Shown here: positions 56,381-64,000 of the stretch, one piece after another | Layout: each line of letters starts with the position of its first letter | Position numbering within the stretch: the stretch's first letter is position 1 | Origin: Brucella gallinifaecis | GTDB taxonomy: Bacteria; Pseudomonadota; Alphaproteobacteria; Rhizobiales; Rhizobiaceae | NCBI RefSeq assembly: GCF_006476605.1 | Contig: NZ_ML636800.1 | Coordinates: 431,127 to 495,126 of the forward strand | Reading direction: 5' to 3' | DNA length: 64,000 nucleotides | Notes under the pieces: model-generated | Told to the model about the DNA's origin: nothing | The model's database searches: none | What the model saw: the letters and a program-made list of their open reading frames with translations, nothing else | Program-made: the position numbers and the translations under genes

Positions 56381-56854
56381 TTAATGAGCGGTTTTAGCCT
56401 CAATCTGCTGAGCGGCATCAACCGGAGCTTGGCTGACTTCAATCTTGCGCGGCTTCAACTGCTCTGGAATTTCGCGCTTGAGATCAATGTGAAGCAAACC
56501 ATTTTTAAGGCTGGCGCCAGCGACTTCAACAAAGTCTGCGAGCTGGAAGCGGCGTTCAAAAGCACGCGAGGCAATGCCACGATAGAGCACTTCACCGACT
56601 TGTGAAGCATCATCTTCTGCCTTCTGACCCTTCACGGTCAACTGATTACGATGTGCTTCAATCTCAAGTTCACTTTCCGAAAAGCCCGCAACGGCCATGG
56701 TAATACGATAGGTGTTCTCACCGGTCCGCTCAATATTATATGGCGGATAGGACTGCGACCCTTCTGGCGATGCAAGCGTATCAAGCATCGAGGAAAAAAG
56801 GCGATCAAAACCAACCGTGGAACGGTAGAGTGGAGAAAAATCAACGTGACGCAT
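56381..56854 (-). CDS. Small heat shock protein, Hsp20/IbpA family
   Basis: A 157-residue alpha-crystallin-type chaperone. It has the N-terminal RHVDFSPLYRSTVGFDRLFSSML and a core domain (about 38-130) with YNIERTGENTYRITMAVAGF and the closing GLLHIDLKREIPE. It holds unfolding proteins during heat stress. This is the IbpA-like class common as multigene families in rhizobia. The start at 56854 follows AAGGAGG. A RpoH-like promoter about 110 bases upstream and a hairpin masking the ribosome site with a UCGCU motif suggest heat induction at both transcription and translation. Confidence 0.9.
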   Translation of the reverse strand: MRHVDFSPLYRSTVGFDRLFSSMLDTLASPEGSQSYPPYNIERTGENTYRITMAVAGFSESELEIEAHRNQLTVKGQKAEDDASQVGEVLYRGIASRAFERRFQLADFVEVAGASLKNGLLHIDLKREIPEQLKPRKIEVSQAPVDAAQQIEAKTAH

Positions 56855-56860
56855 GTATAA

Positions 56861-56877
56861 GCCCTCCTTAAGAGCGA
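56861..56877 (-). promoter_or_regulatory. ROSE-like RNA thermometer hairpin of the hsp20 leader
   Basis: On the minus strand the RNA reads UCGCUCUUAAGGAGGGC. GCUCUU can pair with GGAGGGC around a three-base loop, burying the Shine-Dalgarno. UCGCU fits the UYGCU motif that defines ROSE thermometers. Position next to an Hsp20 gene is as expected for rhizobia. Confidence 0.6.
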
Positions 56878-56962
56878 CAAAAATGCATTGGTTTGGCGGC
56901 AGAACTCCCATTCTGGCGAATTCTTCATGCCGGCGATCCCGTTATCGGCGACCGCAAAACTT

Positions 56963-56991
56963 ACTTGGGAATGCCCCTTTTTCATTTCAAG
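56963..56991 (-). promoter_or_regulatory. Probable RpoH (sigma-32) promoter of hsp20
   Basis: CTTGAAA and CCCAAGT separated by 15 bases on the minus strand, close to the RpoH pattern. It would give a leader of about 100 bases, a normal ROSE length. Confidence 0.5.
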
Positions 56992-57219
56992 GCTGATTTC
57001 GGGGTATTTTGCATTATTTGCGGACAGATACATGTCAGCTTGCATGCTTTATATCACACTGCGACTAGCTGTTTATCGCAATAACAGTTCAACCCTTATG
57101 ACATTCTTTGCAATGGCCACTTCACAAAACTGAAAATCGCCTGAAAGCTTCCTGTTACTTTTTATAATTCTTTATTCCGTTATAGTGTCATATAAATTTC
57201 AGCCGGGACAGCAAGCTGC

Positions 57220-58215
57220 ATGCCAGATTTTCTTTTTGGAACCGAAGCAAACCCTATTCCCGCCGGGACTAAGGCGGGTCTGTTTAAAGCTAAAGATAAT
57301 ATCGATCTGCGCTATGCAATCCTTAAACCGCAGACAACACCTTCACTTGGCACAATTGTTCTGCTGCAAGGCCGAAACGAGTTTATTGAAAAATACTTTG
57401 AGACAATGTCAAATCTCAGTGGGCGTGGTTTTACCGTCGCCACAATGGATTGGCGTGGACAAGGCGGCTCGCAACGCCTCCTCAAGGATCATATGCGGGG
57501 CTATGTGCGGCGTTTCAGCGATTATACGGATGATCTCGATCAGTTTTTTACTGAAATCGTTCTCCCTGATTGTCCTCCACCTTATTATATTCTAGCACAT
57601 TCAGCAGGCGCGCTGATCACTTATTCGTCCATGCATAAGCTGGTTTCACGTGTTAACCGCATTGTGCTTTGCGCACCGCTTATAGGATTGCGATCAGTAC
57701 AATCAGAAAACGATAAAATGCGGCGCATGACAACAGTCTTGCGCTGGCTCGGTATGGGAAGAAAATATGCAACAGGTGGGCGTATCAATAAAGAGCGCCT
57801 ATTTGAAAACAACCCGCTGACCAGCGATCCTGTGCGTTTCGCACGGAATATGGAAGTTGTGCGTAACAACCCTCGTCTGGCACTGGGTGGTCCAACCTTC
57901 AGTTGGATCGGCAATGCACTGAGTACCGCCGTACGCATTCATCAACCCGATTTTTATGAAGGACCGGCAATGCCCGTCCTCATTATTGCTGCTGGCGCGG
58001 ATATGGTCGTTTCGACCGCTGCAACGGAACGATTTGCCGCACAGACACGCAATATTTCGCTTGTTGTCATCGACGGTGCCCGCCACGAACTGCTTCAGGA
58101 AGCAGATTATTATCGAGAGCAGGCTCTGGCTGCCTTTGATGCCTTCATTCCTGGTACATATGAAATGGAAGCTCTGCCAGACAGCCTGGAGCCTGAAAAT
58201 CCCGATCAGCCGTAA
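57220..58215 (+). CDS. Alpha/beta hydrolase, lysophospholipase-like
   Basis: A 331-residue serine hydrolase resembling monoglyceride lipase/lysophospholipase PldB. The nucleophile elbow reads AHSAGA (Ser near residue 129), the oxyanion region is LLQGRNEFIEKY near 48, the motif MDWRGQGGSQR is near 75, and the late Asp/His are in IIAAGADMVVS and DGARHELLQE. The substrate is uncertain. The gene ends one base before the convergent inositol-monophosphatase-family gene. The start at ATG 57220 has a weak ribosome site. Confidence 0.87.
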   Translation: MPDFLFGTEANPIPAGTKAGLFKAKDNIDLRYAILKPQTTPSLGTIVLLQGRNEFIEKYFETMSNLSGRGFTVATMDWRGQGGSQRLLKDHMRGYVRRFSDYTDDLDQFFTEIVLPDCPPPYYILAHSAGALITYSSMHKLVSRVNRIVLCAPLIGLRSVQSENDKMRRMTTVLRWLGMGRKYATGGRINKERLFENNPLTSDPVRFARNMEVVRNNPRLALGGPTFSWIGNALSTAVRIHQPDFYEGPAMPVLIIAAGADMVVSTAATERFAAQTRNISLVVIDGARHELLQEADYYREQALAAFDAFIPGTYEMEALPDSLEPENPDQP

Positions 58216-58216
58216 T

Positions 58217-58996
58217 TCACTCACTATTGAGCAGATCAAGCACTGCCTTGTGCAATTCCGGCGAAGCGGCAGCAACAATATCCCCGCCCTTTTCTGCCGG
58301 CCCACCATCGCGTTGCGTTACCACGCCGCCTGCCTGCTCAATGATCGGAATAAGCGCAACAATGTCATAAGGTTGAAGACCTGCTTCCACAACAATATCA
58401 ACAAAGCCGCTGGCAAGCATCGCAAATGCATAACAATCGACACCATAACGCGATAGGCGAACGGCTTTTTCCAACCGGTCGAAGCCTTTTCGCAAATTGC
58501 CCTTGAACAGCGCTGGCGTGGTGGTAAACAATGTCGCATCTTCAAGCTTTGCCTGAGCACGTACGGCAAGGCGCCGTGGCTCAGCACCATCGCGAACCAG
58601 ATACGAACCATTGCCGCCACTATAGAAAAGCTCTCCTGTAAATGGCTGGGACATCATACCCGCCTTGGCATCACCTTCCACCGTCAAGCCAACCAACGTT
58701 CCCCATACCGGCAGTCCCGAAATAAAAGCGCGCGTACCATCAACAGGATCGATCACCCAGACATGACTGCGATCAATATTTTCCGGCCCATATTCTTCAC
58801 CAAGAATGCCATGATCTGGAAACTCACGACCAATCACCGCACGAATCACCCGCTCCGCAGCACGATCGGCTTCCGTCACCGGATCGAAACCAACGGTATA
58901 TTTGTTGTCGACTTCATTAAACTGACGAAATCGCGGCAAGGTTTGATGCGCTGCAACCAAAGCGACCTCGAAAAAAAATGCCTTATCTATCAGCAA
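58217..58996 (-). CDS. hisN: Inositol monophosphatase family protein (histidinol-phosphatase HisN type)
   Basis: A 259-residue Mg-dependent phosphatase. The metal ligands are E67 (GEEYG) and D83/D86 in VIDPVDGTRAF; the C-terminal motif GLQPYDIVALIPIIEQAGG carries the last Asp. SuhB, IMPase and the HisN histidinol-phosphatases of alphaproteobacteria share these motifs; the 259-residue length and the loop around GLPVWGTLVGL favour the HisN group. The gene is convergent with the hydrolase gene and has a suhB/mmgR-type sRNA in its upstream intergenic region, on the other strand. Confidence 0.85.
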   Translation of the reverse strand: MLIDKAFFFEVALVAAHQTLPRFRQFNEVDNKYTVGFDPVTEADRAAERVIRAVIGREFPDHGILGEEYGPENIDRSHVWVIDPVDGTRAFISGLPVWGTLVGLTVEGDAKAGMMSQPFTGELFYSGGNGSYLVRDGAEPRRLAVRAQAKLEDATLFTTTPALFKGNLRKGFDRLEKAVRLSRYGVDCYAFAMLASGFVDIVVEAGLQPYDIVALIPIIEQAGGVVTQRDGGPAEKGGDIVAAASPELHKAVLDLLNSE

Positions 58997-59102
58997 TCCC
59001 GAACTCCCGTTTCCTTAAGATGATGCACCAATATGCAATCCTTACCAATCATGCCTATAAAATGAGCTTTTTATTTTAAGCTCAAAAAATACGCATAAAT
59101 TC

Positions 59103-59131
59103 TTGACCTATAAGGGTCTTCCACGTAATTT
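59103..59131 (+). promoter_or_regulatory. Promoter of the suhB/mmgR-type sRNA
   Basis: TTGACC (59103-59108) and TAATTT (59126-59131) with 17-base spacing, predicting a transcript start near 59138. Confidence 0.6.
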
Positions 59132-59136
59132 AAAGA

Positions 59137-59222
59137 CCAGACAGGTTATCCTGTCGATGCCTTTCGGGGCATTTCCTCCCTAGTCTTTGGCCGCGCTTCT
59201 TCATTGCAGCGCGGCTCTTTTT
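59137..59222 (+). ncRNA. mmgR: suhB/mmgR (alpha-r8) small RNA
   Basis: About 86 bases with three stem-loops: GACAGG/CCTGTC (59140-59155), ATGCC/GGCAT (59157-59172), and a terminator GCCGCGC/GCGCGGC followed by TCTTTTT (59190-59222). Between the second and third is TTTCCTCCC, a single-stranded anti-Shine-Dalgarno stretch. The layout and sequence match the alphaproteobacterial suhB RNA motif, called MmgR in Sinorhizobium, where it limits polyhydroxybutyrate accumulation. It lies divergent to an inositol-monophosphatase-family gene, the context that gave the motif its name. Ends are predicted from the promoter and terminator. Confidence 0.85.
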
Positions 59223-59236
59223 ATGAAAGCGAAAAT

Positions 59237-60127
59237 TTATTCTGCTGCAAGCGGCGAGACGACCAGAAGCTCATCTGGCAGAGAGGTAAGATCGCTCAGG
59301 AATTGATAGAGATCGCCACATAAAGCATCAAAACCAACCAGCTTTTGTAAAGTTTGCTCATTCATGTAGAGGCTGCGATTGATCTCAATCTGCAAAGCAT
59401 AGCAAGCTGCTGCTGGCCTGCCATAATGCTCGGTAATAAAACCACCAGCATAAGGCTTGTTATGCGCAACCGTGTACCCAAGCCCCTGCAACAGCTCAAT
59501 TGCTGCCTGTGTCAATTGTTCACTGCATGATCGCCCAAAGCGATCACCGACAATGAAATCTGGTCGACCACCGGCCTCCCCGGAACGGGCACCTCCCGGC
59601 ATGGAATGGCAATCAATAAGAACAGAATATCCAAACCGTTCATAGGTCGCCTTCAACAAACCATCCAGTGTACGATGATAGGGCTTATAAAGCTGCTCAA
59701 TACGATAGAATGCTTCTTCCACTGCTATGCGGCCAGGATAGATCCGCAACCCCTCACCAACGAGACGCGGCACCGTTCCCAAGCCTCCAGCAACACGTGC
59801 AGACTGGCTGTTCACGAAAGGCGGCAAAGCCTCGGTAAACATGCGCGGATCAAGCTCATAAGGCTCGCGGTTCACATCAAGAAAGGCACGGGGAAAATGC
59901 GCCTTGAGCAAGGGGGCGCCAAGACGCGGAACGGCAGCAAACAGCTCATCAACATAGCAATCTTCCGAATTGCGTATGGCGAGCGAATCGAGTTGCGATT
60001 CTTCCAGAAAGGACATCGGATAAACACGCCCACTATGGGGCGAATTAAAAACGAAGGGAATCCGCTGCTGCGCAGGCGCACAAATCTCAAAGGGAGGAAT
60101 CTGATTGAAATCACGTTCCATACTCAT
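59237..60127 (-). CDS. hutG: N-formylglutamate amidohydrolase
   Basis: A 296-residue zinc amidohydrolase that releases formate from N-formyl-L-glutamate, the last step of one histidine degradation route. The metal-binding motifs are NSPHSGRVYP near 25 and DCHSMPGGARSGEAGGRPDFIVGD near 170; LQIEINRSLYMNE lies near 250. No other hut genes are present here, so it may serve another formylated substrate. The start is uncertain: ATG 60127 and ATG 60121 are both plausible, and the frame is open to 60151. Confidence 0.86.
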   Translation of the reverse strand: MSMERDFNQIPPFEICAPAQQRIPFVFNSPHSGRVYPMSFLEESQLDSLAIRNSEDCYVDELFAAVPRLGAPLLKAHFPRAFLDVNREPYELDPRMFTEALPPFVNSQSARVAGGLGTVPRLVGEGLRIYPGRIAVEEAFYRIEQLYKPYHRTLDGLLKATYERFGYSVLIDCHSMPGGARSGEAGGRPDFIVGDRFGRSCSEQLTQAAIELLQGLGYTVAHNKPYAGGFITEHYGRPAAACYALQIEINRSLYMNEQTLQKLVGFDALCGDLYQFLSDLTSLPDELLVVSPLAAE

Positions 60128-60439
60128 AATTTCCATCCGTCCTGACTGCACCCGGCCAACAAGTTACAGAGCAATTGAGTTTATAAAGCAGTACCTTACA
60201 TGAATGCCGGATCATTCACTATCCGGTATTTCAAGCCCAGCTCTCATCCCGCAGACCAGCATTTCCAACGACAAAAAGCTGTATCATAAAACAGTTTGTT
60301 GCCAAATACTGACCATAACAATTAACATTTGCGAGAGCATTCATTTCATATTTACCAAAAGAGCGTTTTCTATAAGAAATGCTGAGTCGTTGACCACGCA
60401 CAAAGCTGTGCATGAGCGACATGAAATTCGGACGGACCA
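60128..60439. other. Intergenic region between hutG and cpdR
   Basis: About 310 bases between divergent genes, AT-rich towards cpdR. It should carry both promoters. No repeat or RNA is apparent. Confidence 0.5.
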
Positions 60440-60802
60440 ATGAAGAGAATTCTGCTAGCTGAAGACGATAATGATATGCGTCGTTTCCTCGTGAAAGCAC
60501 TGGAAAAAGCAGGCTATCACGTCACTCATTTCGATAATGGCTCCAGCGCCTACGAAAGACTGCGCGAGGAACCTTTCTCGTTGCTGCTGACTGACATTGT
60601 TATGCCGGAAATGGATGGGATCGAACTTGCACGACGCGCGACTGAAATCGATCCAGATCTCAAAATCATGTTTATCACCGGTTTTGCAGCAGTTGCGCTA
60701 AATCCCGATTCTGATGCGCCACGCGATGCAAAAGTACTTTCCAAACCTTTCCATCTACGTGATCTGGTAAACGAAATCGAAAAAATGCTGATTGCCGCAT
60801 AG
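60440..60802 (+). CDS. cpdR: Response regulator CpdR
   Basis: A 120-residue stand-alone receiver matching CpdR. It has the acidic cluster EDD at 8-10, phospho-acceptor D52 (LLTDIVMPEMDG), the T/F switch residues in MFITGFAAVAL and K105 in LSKPFHL. Unphosphorylated CpdR brings ClpXP protease to the pole and primes it for substrates such as CtrA regulators; phosphorylation via CckA-ChpT switches this off. Together with divK and pleD this window holds three parts of the same cell-cycle control network. The gene appears to stand alone. Confidence 0.93.
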   Translation: MKRILLAEDDNDMRRFLVKALEKAGYHVTHFDNGSSAYERLREEPFSLLLTDIVMPEMDGIELARRATEIDPDLKIMFITGFAAVALNPDSDAPRDAKVLSKPFHLRDLVNEIEKMLIAA

Positions 60803-60912
60803 GCAATCAGTTTTCCATTTGAAATTTGGTAAGCTCTTCAACAAAAACAATAAAAAACTTCAAAAAAGCATTGACGAGCTTAACGCGATATGGTGTATGC
60901 GCCACATCGAAT

Positions 60913-60987
60913 GGGCGTATAGCTCAGCGGGAGAGCACTACATTGACATTGTAGGGGTCACAGGTTCAATCCCTGTTACGCCCACCA
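60913..60987 (+). tRNA. tRNA-Val (GAC)
   Basis: 75 bases folding as a full cloverleaf: acceptor GGGCGTA/TACGCCC, D-arm GCTC/GAGC, anticodon stem CTACA/TGTAG with loop TTGACAT (anticodon GAC, valine GUC/GUU codons), T-arm ACAGG/CCTGT with TTCAATC loop, and encoded ACCA end. It marks a change of composition: genes beyond it are AT-rich and look acquired. Confidence 0.95.
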
Positions 60988-61219
60988 TTCGAACTCCAGA
61001 GATAACAATGGCTGAGGCCAATCTCGACAATCTCAAAATCTAGTCGTTGCCTGTCAGTGTCACCGTTGTGTCACCATGGCGGAAAACGTGTGACACTTGC
61101 CGCGCACGTCTTAATCCGTATAAATGCGTCTTATTAAGGCACTGAGTCGTCGAGTAGCAGCCGGGACGCAAACAAAGCCCTGATGCAAAATGGCAATCAG
61201 ACTGACCGGAGCATACCCA
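60988..61219. other. Region after tRNA-Val
   Basis: About 230 bases without a gene. A short inverted stretch GTGTCACC/GTGTGACAC-like lies near 61060-61097. No integrase remains or duplicate of the tRNA end were found within the window. Confidence 0.4.
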
Positions 61220-61711
61220 ATGAATGTGGTGCCCATGAATCAACAAGCAGACGTGGAAGAGTTTACCGACGATCCGTTTGATGTCCACTTTTCCTATGAA
61301 CAACTGAGCCGTGAAGATGAAGTGCCCGCCAAAGAAGACGCGGCAGTCATCAAGGCACATATGAAGTCCGCAGCCGAAAGCATTATCACAGTCGGCACCG
61401 CTCTCAAGCGCCAGCAAGTCAGGCTGGAAGAAGTCGGGTATGGTCTTTTCAAGCAATGGATTGAGCATGAGTTTGGGATGAGCGGGAGTAATGCACTAAC
61501 AGTAAACCCGGATCACCCGATGGGGGCAGACCATGCGTCTCTGCCAGTTTTCAACATCTCAGTAAAAGGCGCAGAAATAAAAATAGAAATGCCAGTGAGG
61601 TTTCTAAGTAGAACTCAAGAGATTATGAGGGAATTGAACTTTCGCTTTATTGATTGTATAGACCCGGATAGTGGTCCAGGACAGGTAATGATTTCCAAGA
61701 AATCTGTATAA
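61220..61711 (+). CDS. DUF3102-like protein, apparently chimeric or truncated
   Basis: About 163 residues. The segment KAHMKSAAESIITVGTALKRQQVRLEEVGYGLFKQWIEHEFGMSG (roughly 40-85) resembles DUF3102 proteins found on plasmids, phages and islands. After FGMSG the family similarity stops, and the rest (SNALTVNPDHPMGADHAS onward) is unrelated and lower in GC. This suggests that a recombination event fused the N-terminus to a foreign tail. ATG 61220 has GGAG eight bases upstream; ATG 61235 is an alternative. The gene lies between tRNA-Val and glycosyltransferase genes. Function is unknown. Confidence 0.6.
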   Translation: MNVVPMNQQADVEEFTDDPFDVHFSYEQLSREDEVPAKEDAAVIKAHMKSAAESIITVGTALKRQQVRLEEVGYGLFKQWIEHEFGMSGSNALTVNPDHPMGADHASLPVFNISVKGAEIKIEMPVRFLSRTQEIMRELNFRFIDCIDPDSGPGQVMISKKSV

Positions 61712-61748
61712 TGAAAAGGCCATCTAATTTGATTAGATGACCTTAACT

Positions 61749-62666
61749 TTAAATATATTCTATCAATTTTTTATAGTGCCAAAAAATTCCCCTAAAGCCA
61801 CTGAGTAACAAAACTCTATAGATTTTAAGACTTTTCGATGCTTTGTATGCCATCCAGGAGTTTTTAAGGACATACCTCAATGCAATCAATTTATCAGTGC
61901 GCCGTCCTACAGCTGATTCAAATGCTGCAACATTTCTTATGTCGCATTTATATTTCCACAAATTTTGATGCGTGATTTGGCTGTAGTCTGGCAGATTATT
62001 ATTGGGAGTGTCATGCACAACAACACTATTATCTAAATAATAGCATTCAAAATTATAAGAAAGTCGCCTTGTGTACTCTGTGTCGTCATACCAAATAAAA
62101 AACTCTTTGACCGGCAATCCAACACGCTCCACACCTTCGCGAGTAATAAAACACGAAACAAAAGAGTTGGATAAGCAAGGCAGAGCTGATGGTGCCTCAT
62201 GAAAAGCGCCATTAGGCGGCCATTTTGAGACTGGTATATTCATCAAACATACACTGCCATCAGTCCATTCAACTCGACTAGATAAAAACCCAATATTTTT
62301 TATTCCTTTAGTGTGCTGAACAAAAAATGGGCTATTTACTACGGCCTTTAAACAGTCGGATTTGGGATATACATCATCATCCATGACCCAAATCCAGTCT
62401 GCCCCTACATTGCACGCAGCTCGTATTCCAGCATTGAACCCACCAGCACCACCGCCATTATGATTTAATAAATGCGGAGTTATATTTAATGTTTTGGCAT
62501 TTTCCAGCAACCACTCACGCGTTCCGTCTGTGGAATTATTATCAACAACATGAATCGTTCGCACAGTAATTGATTGTGCATTGATAGCACTAATACAAGA
62601 TTTTAATTTCTCAAGCCGATTAAAGGTTACTACAACGGCATCAATATATGGATTTTCACGGCTCAT
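61749..62666 (-). CDS. Glycosyltransferase family 2
   Basis: A 305-residue GT-A fold transferase. Visible are DAVVVTFNRLEKLKSCISAI at the N-terminus, VVDNNSTDGTREWL near 40 and the metal-binding WVMDDDVYP near 94. The GGGAGGFNAGIR stretch near 72 is typical of galactofuranosyl- and rhamnosyl-transferase-like members. It likely adds a sugar to a surface polysaccharide; donor and acceptor are unknown. The sequence is AT-rich compared with housekeeping genes here. It overlaps the upstream glycosyltransferase by four bases (ATGA), so the two form an operon. Confidence 0.88.
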   Translation of the reverse strand: MSRENPYIDAVVVTFNRLEKLKSCISAINAQSITVRTIHVVDNNSTDGTREWLLENAKTLNITPHLLNHNGGGAGGFNAGIRAACNVGADWIWVMDDDVYPKSDCLKAVVNSPFFVQHTKGIKNIGFLSSRVEWTDGSVCLMNIPVSKWPPNGAFHEAPSALPCLSNSFVSCFITREGVERVGLPVKEFFIWYDDTEYTRRLSYNFECYYLDNSVVVHDTPNNNLPDYSQITHQNLWKYKCDIRNVAAFESAVGRRTDKLIALRYVLKNSWMAYKASKSLKIYRVLLLSGFRGIFWHYKKLIEYI

Positions 62667-63607
62667 ATTCTCGCCACCTTACGCATTAGGCGCAGAAAAA
62701 AATTGCCATTCAGCTTTCTAAGAACTCTGTCTTTTAACTCAAATGCTTCTCGACCTTTTTGTTCAATACCATAAAGTTTGGTTTCCGTATCCCACATCTG
62801 AGCTCCCAAAGTGATCAATCCCGCATAACCAAAATCTCCTCTATTCAATTCTTCTCGAATAAGTCGATTTCGAATAAGCATATCATGATATTGATGATCA
62901 AACTGTTTCTTAACAGAATTTATTGCAGCCTCATCATCAGACAGCTCTCGTATATGATAATTAGCCAAGTAATCTACAACTTTATCTATATCAAATTTTC
63001 TTAAAAACCTAAGATAGAACTCCCAATCACCACACACCTTTAATGACTCATCATAAAGACCAATGTCATCATGAACGCTTCTTAAGTATAGAAATGAAAT
63101 AGGAACAAATCTATTTATACAAACCATTCTTGATATTGACGGGACGCCAGTATCCCACTTAAGAGAACTTAATATCGTTATTTTATTACCTCTAACATCC
63201 TCGTGTATTTCGTTTATATTGCATGTCACTCCTTTACACTCAGACACCTCTAATCTTGAAATCATTTTTTCATAAAAAGTTCTCTCAATCGTATCATCAT
63301 CATCATGTATATGAATATATTTTGATTGCGATTTCTTAATGCCTCTATTAGAAGCGGCCTCCATTCCTATGTTTTTTTCATTATGTATAACAATGACAGG
63401 CATACCAGCATCTTGATATCTGGCGGCTACTTTATCAACCGGCTCAGCCTCTCCACCATCATTAACAATCACCCATACAAAATTCCGATAGGATTGCCTT
63501 AACAATCCATCCGCCGCTCTATCAAGCATATAGACGCGATCTTTGGTTCGAGTGATTACAGCAATTTCATAAAAATCGATGCCGGTATTTAAGTCTGAGG
63601 TCGACAT
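62663..63607 (-). CDS. Glycosyltransferase family 2
   Basis: A 314-residue GT-A fold transferase with EIAVITRTKDRVYMLDRAADGL near the N-terminus, NEKNIGMEAASNRGIKKS near 77 and the metal-binding IHDDDDTIE near 100. A late VCGDWEFYLRFL motif (near 190) contains the probable catalytic base region. Substrate is unknown; a role in capsule or O-antigen assembly is likely from family and neighbour. It is markedly AT-rich. It precedes the other glycosyltransferase gene in a two-gene unit. Confidence 0.87.
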   Translation of the reverse strand: MSTSDLNTGIDFYEIAVITRTKDRVYMLDRAADGLLRQSYRNFVWVIVNDGGEAEPVDKVAARYQDAGMPVIVIHNEKNIGMEAASNRGIKKSQSKYIHIHDDDDTIERTFYEKMISRLEVSECKGVTCNINEIHEDVRGNKITILSSLKWDTGVPSISRMVCINRFVPISFLYLRSVHDDIGLYDESLKVCGDWEFYLRFLRKFDIDKVVDYLANYHIRELSDDEAAINSVKKQFDHQYHDMLIRNRLIREELNRGDFGYAGLITLGAQMWDTETKLYGIEQKGREAFELKDRVLRKLNGNFFLRLMRKVARI

Positions 63608-63907
63608 ATAGGAACTTTCATATCATCCGAAGCAAATTTAAAAGATCATCAAAAGTTGCAAGAGGTATCTCGATGATTCATTTTTGTTATTACAGGGTAA
63701 TAAATCTGTGATTATCAAACATAATATTGTCGACCACCATGAAACCCAACAATTCCTCTCGCAACATAAATTACCAGGTTCTCATCAGAGCTAGCAATCA
63801 TAAATATCCCCTCCCACGTTACACGCAGGAATAACCACACCTGTCTGTACCATGCCCTACCCTTACCGTTAATTGTGCTCAACACGTATATTGAACAACG
63901 GTAATGG
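63608..63907. other. Intergenic region before the glycosyltransferase operon
   Basis: About 300 bases, AT-rich next to the operon and mixed further out. It should hold the operon promoter on the minus strand. No RNA, repeat or convincing gene was seen. Confidence 0.45.
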
Positions 63908-64000
63908 TCAAACGTTAACTAAAAGAGGTGGTTCGGTTTGTCTGAACAGTTTCGGGCGTTTCGTTAAGTGGATTTCCGCCGCGATTATGCCGCCACCATC
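63908..64000 (-). CDS. Possible C-terminal end of an unidentified gene (cut by window edge)
   Basis: A minus-strand frame open from the window edge to a TGA at 63908, at least 30 codons, ending TEPPLLVNV. It is GC-richer than the adjacent island genes. The product is not recognised, and such a short open frame may be chance. Confidence 0.2.
   Translation of the reverse strand, partial: DGGGIIAAEIHLTKRPKLFRQTEPPLLVNV

Noticed and set aside
60988..61219. Integrase remnant or attachment-site duplicate after tRNA-Val
   Set aside because: No coding similarity to recombinases and no second copy of the tRNA 3' end within the window.

Overview
The window is one contiguous piece of an alphaproteobacterial chromosome of the Brucella/Ochrobactrum type (Rhizobiales, Brucellaceae). 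Family-level markers are an Omp10-type outer membrane lipoprotein, homospermidine synthase, the cell-cycle regulators PleD, DivK and CpdR, a suhB/mmgR-type small RNA and rhizobial-style heat-shock control. Base composition looks more AT-rich than classical Brucella by eye, so Ochrobactrum, Pseudochrobactrum or a close relative is more likely than Brucella sensu stricto. The species cannot be fixed from the sequence alone.

Layout. 1-3490: end of rnr, then a DUF983 protein, a NUDIX hydrolase, an MFS exporter and rpmG. 3573-6013: the divK-pleD two-gene unit and a DUF3572 gene flanked by two copies of a 103-nt repeat. 6259-13430: a zinc alcohol dehydrogenase, two AraC regulators, a ribokinase-type sugar kinase and a ROK kinase-nagA amino-sugar unit. 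13450-22990: the most distinctive block, with pxpA, a fused pxpB-pxpC, a biotin carboxylase-BCCP protein, an amino-acid ABC transporter with fused permease and ATPase, its binding protein, a DUF1989 protein and two FadR-type GntR regulators. Five copies of a TTGTTSAACAA-like palindrome lie in the regulatory gaps and tie the block into one probable regulon for uptake and ATP/biotin-dependent breakdown of a cyclic amide or urea-like compound. 23216-33631: KDPG aldolase, a DUF882 peptidase-like protein, an unusual NtrC-like regulator, pepF, pabB-pabC, homospermidine synthase and omp10.

33792-46660: hemH, a stomatin/NfeD pair, kpsF, an outer membrane barrel protein, a siderophore permease and binding protein with cytochrome b561, galU, a lytic transglycosylase and a DUF459 protein. 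46847-54591: cycA-like amino acid permease and gltB-gltD (glutamate synthase). 55280-60802: threonine aldolase, an Hsp20 gene with a likely RpoH promoter and ROSE thermometer, a lysophospholipase-like hydrolase, an inositol-monophosphatase-family gene with a suhB/mmgR sRNA beside it, N-formylglutamate amidohydrolase and cpdR.

From tRNA-Val(GAC) at 60913 onward the character changes: a chimeric-looking DUF3102 gene and two very AT-rich family-2 glycosyltransferases suggest the edge of a horizontally acquired island of surface-polysaccharide genes. No CRISPR array, rRNA, complete insertion sequence or prophage was seen.
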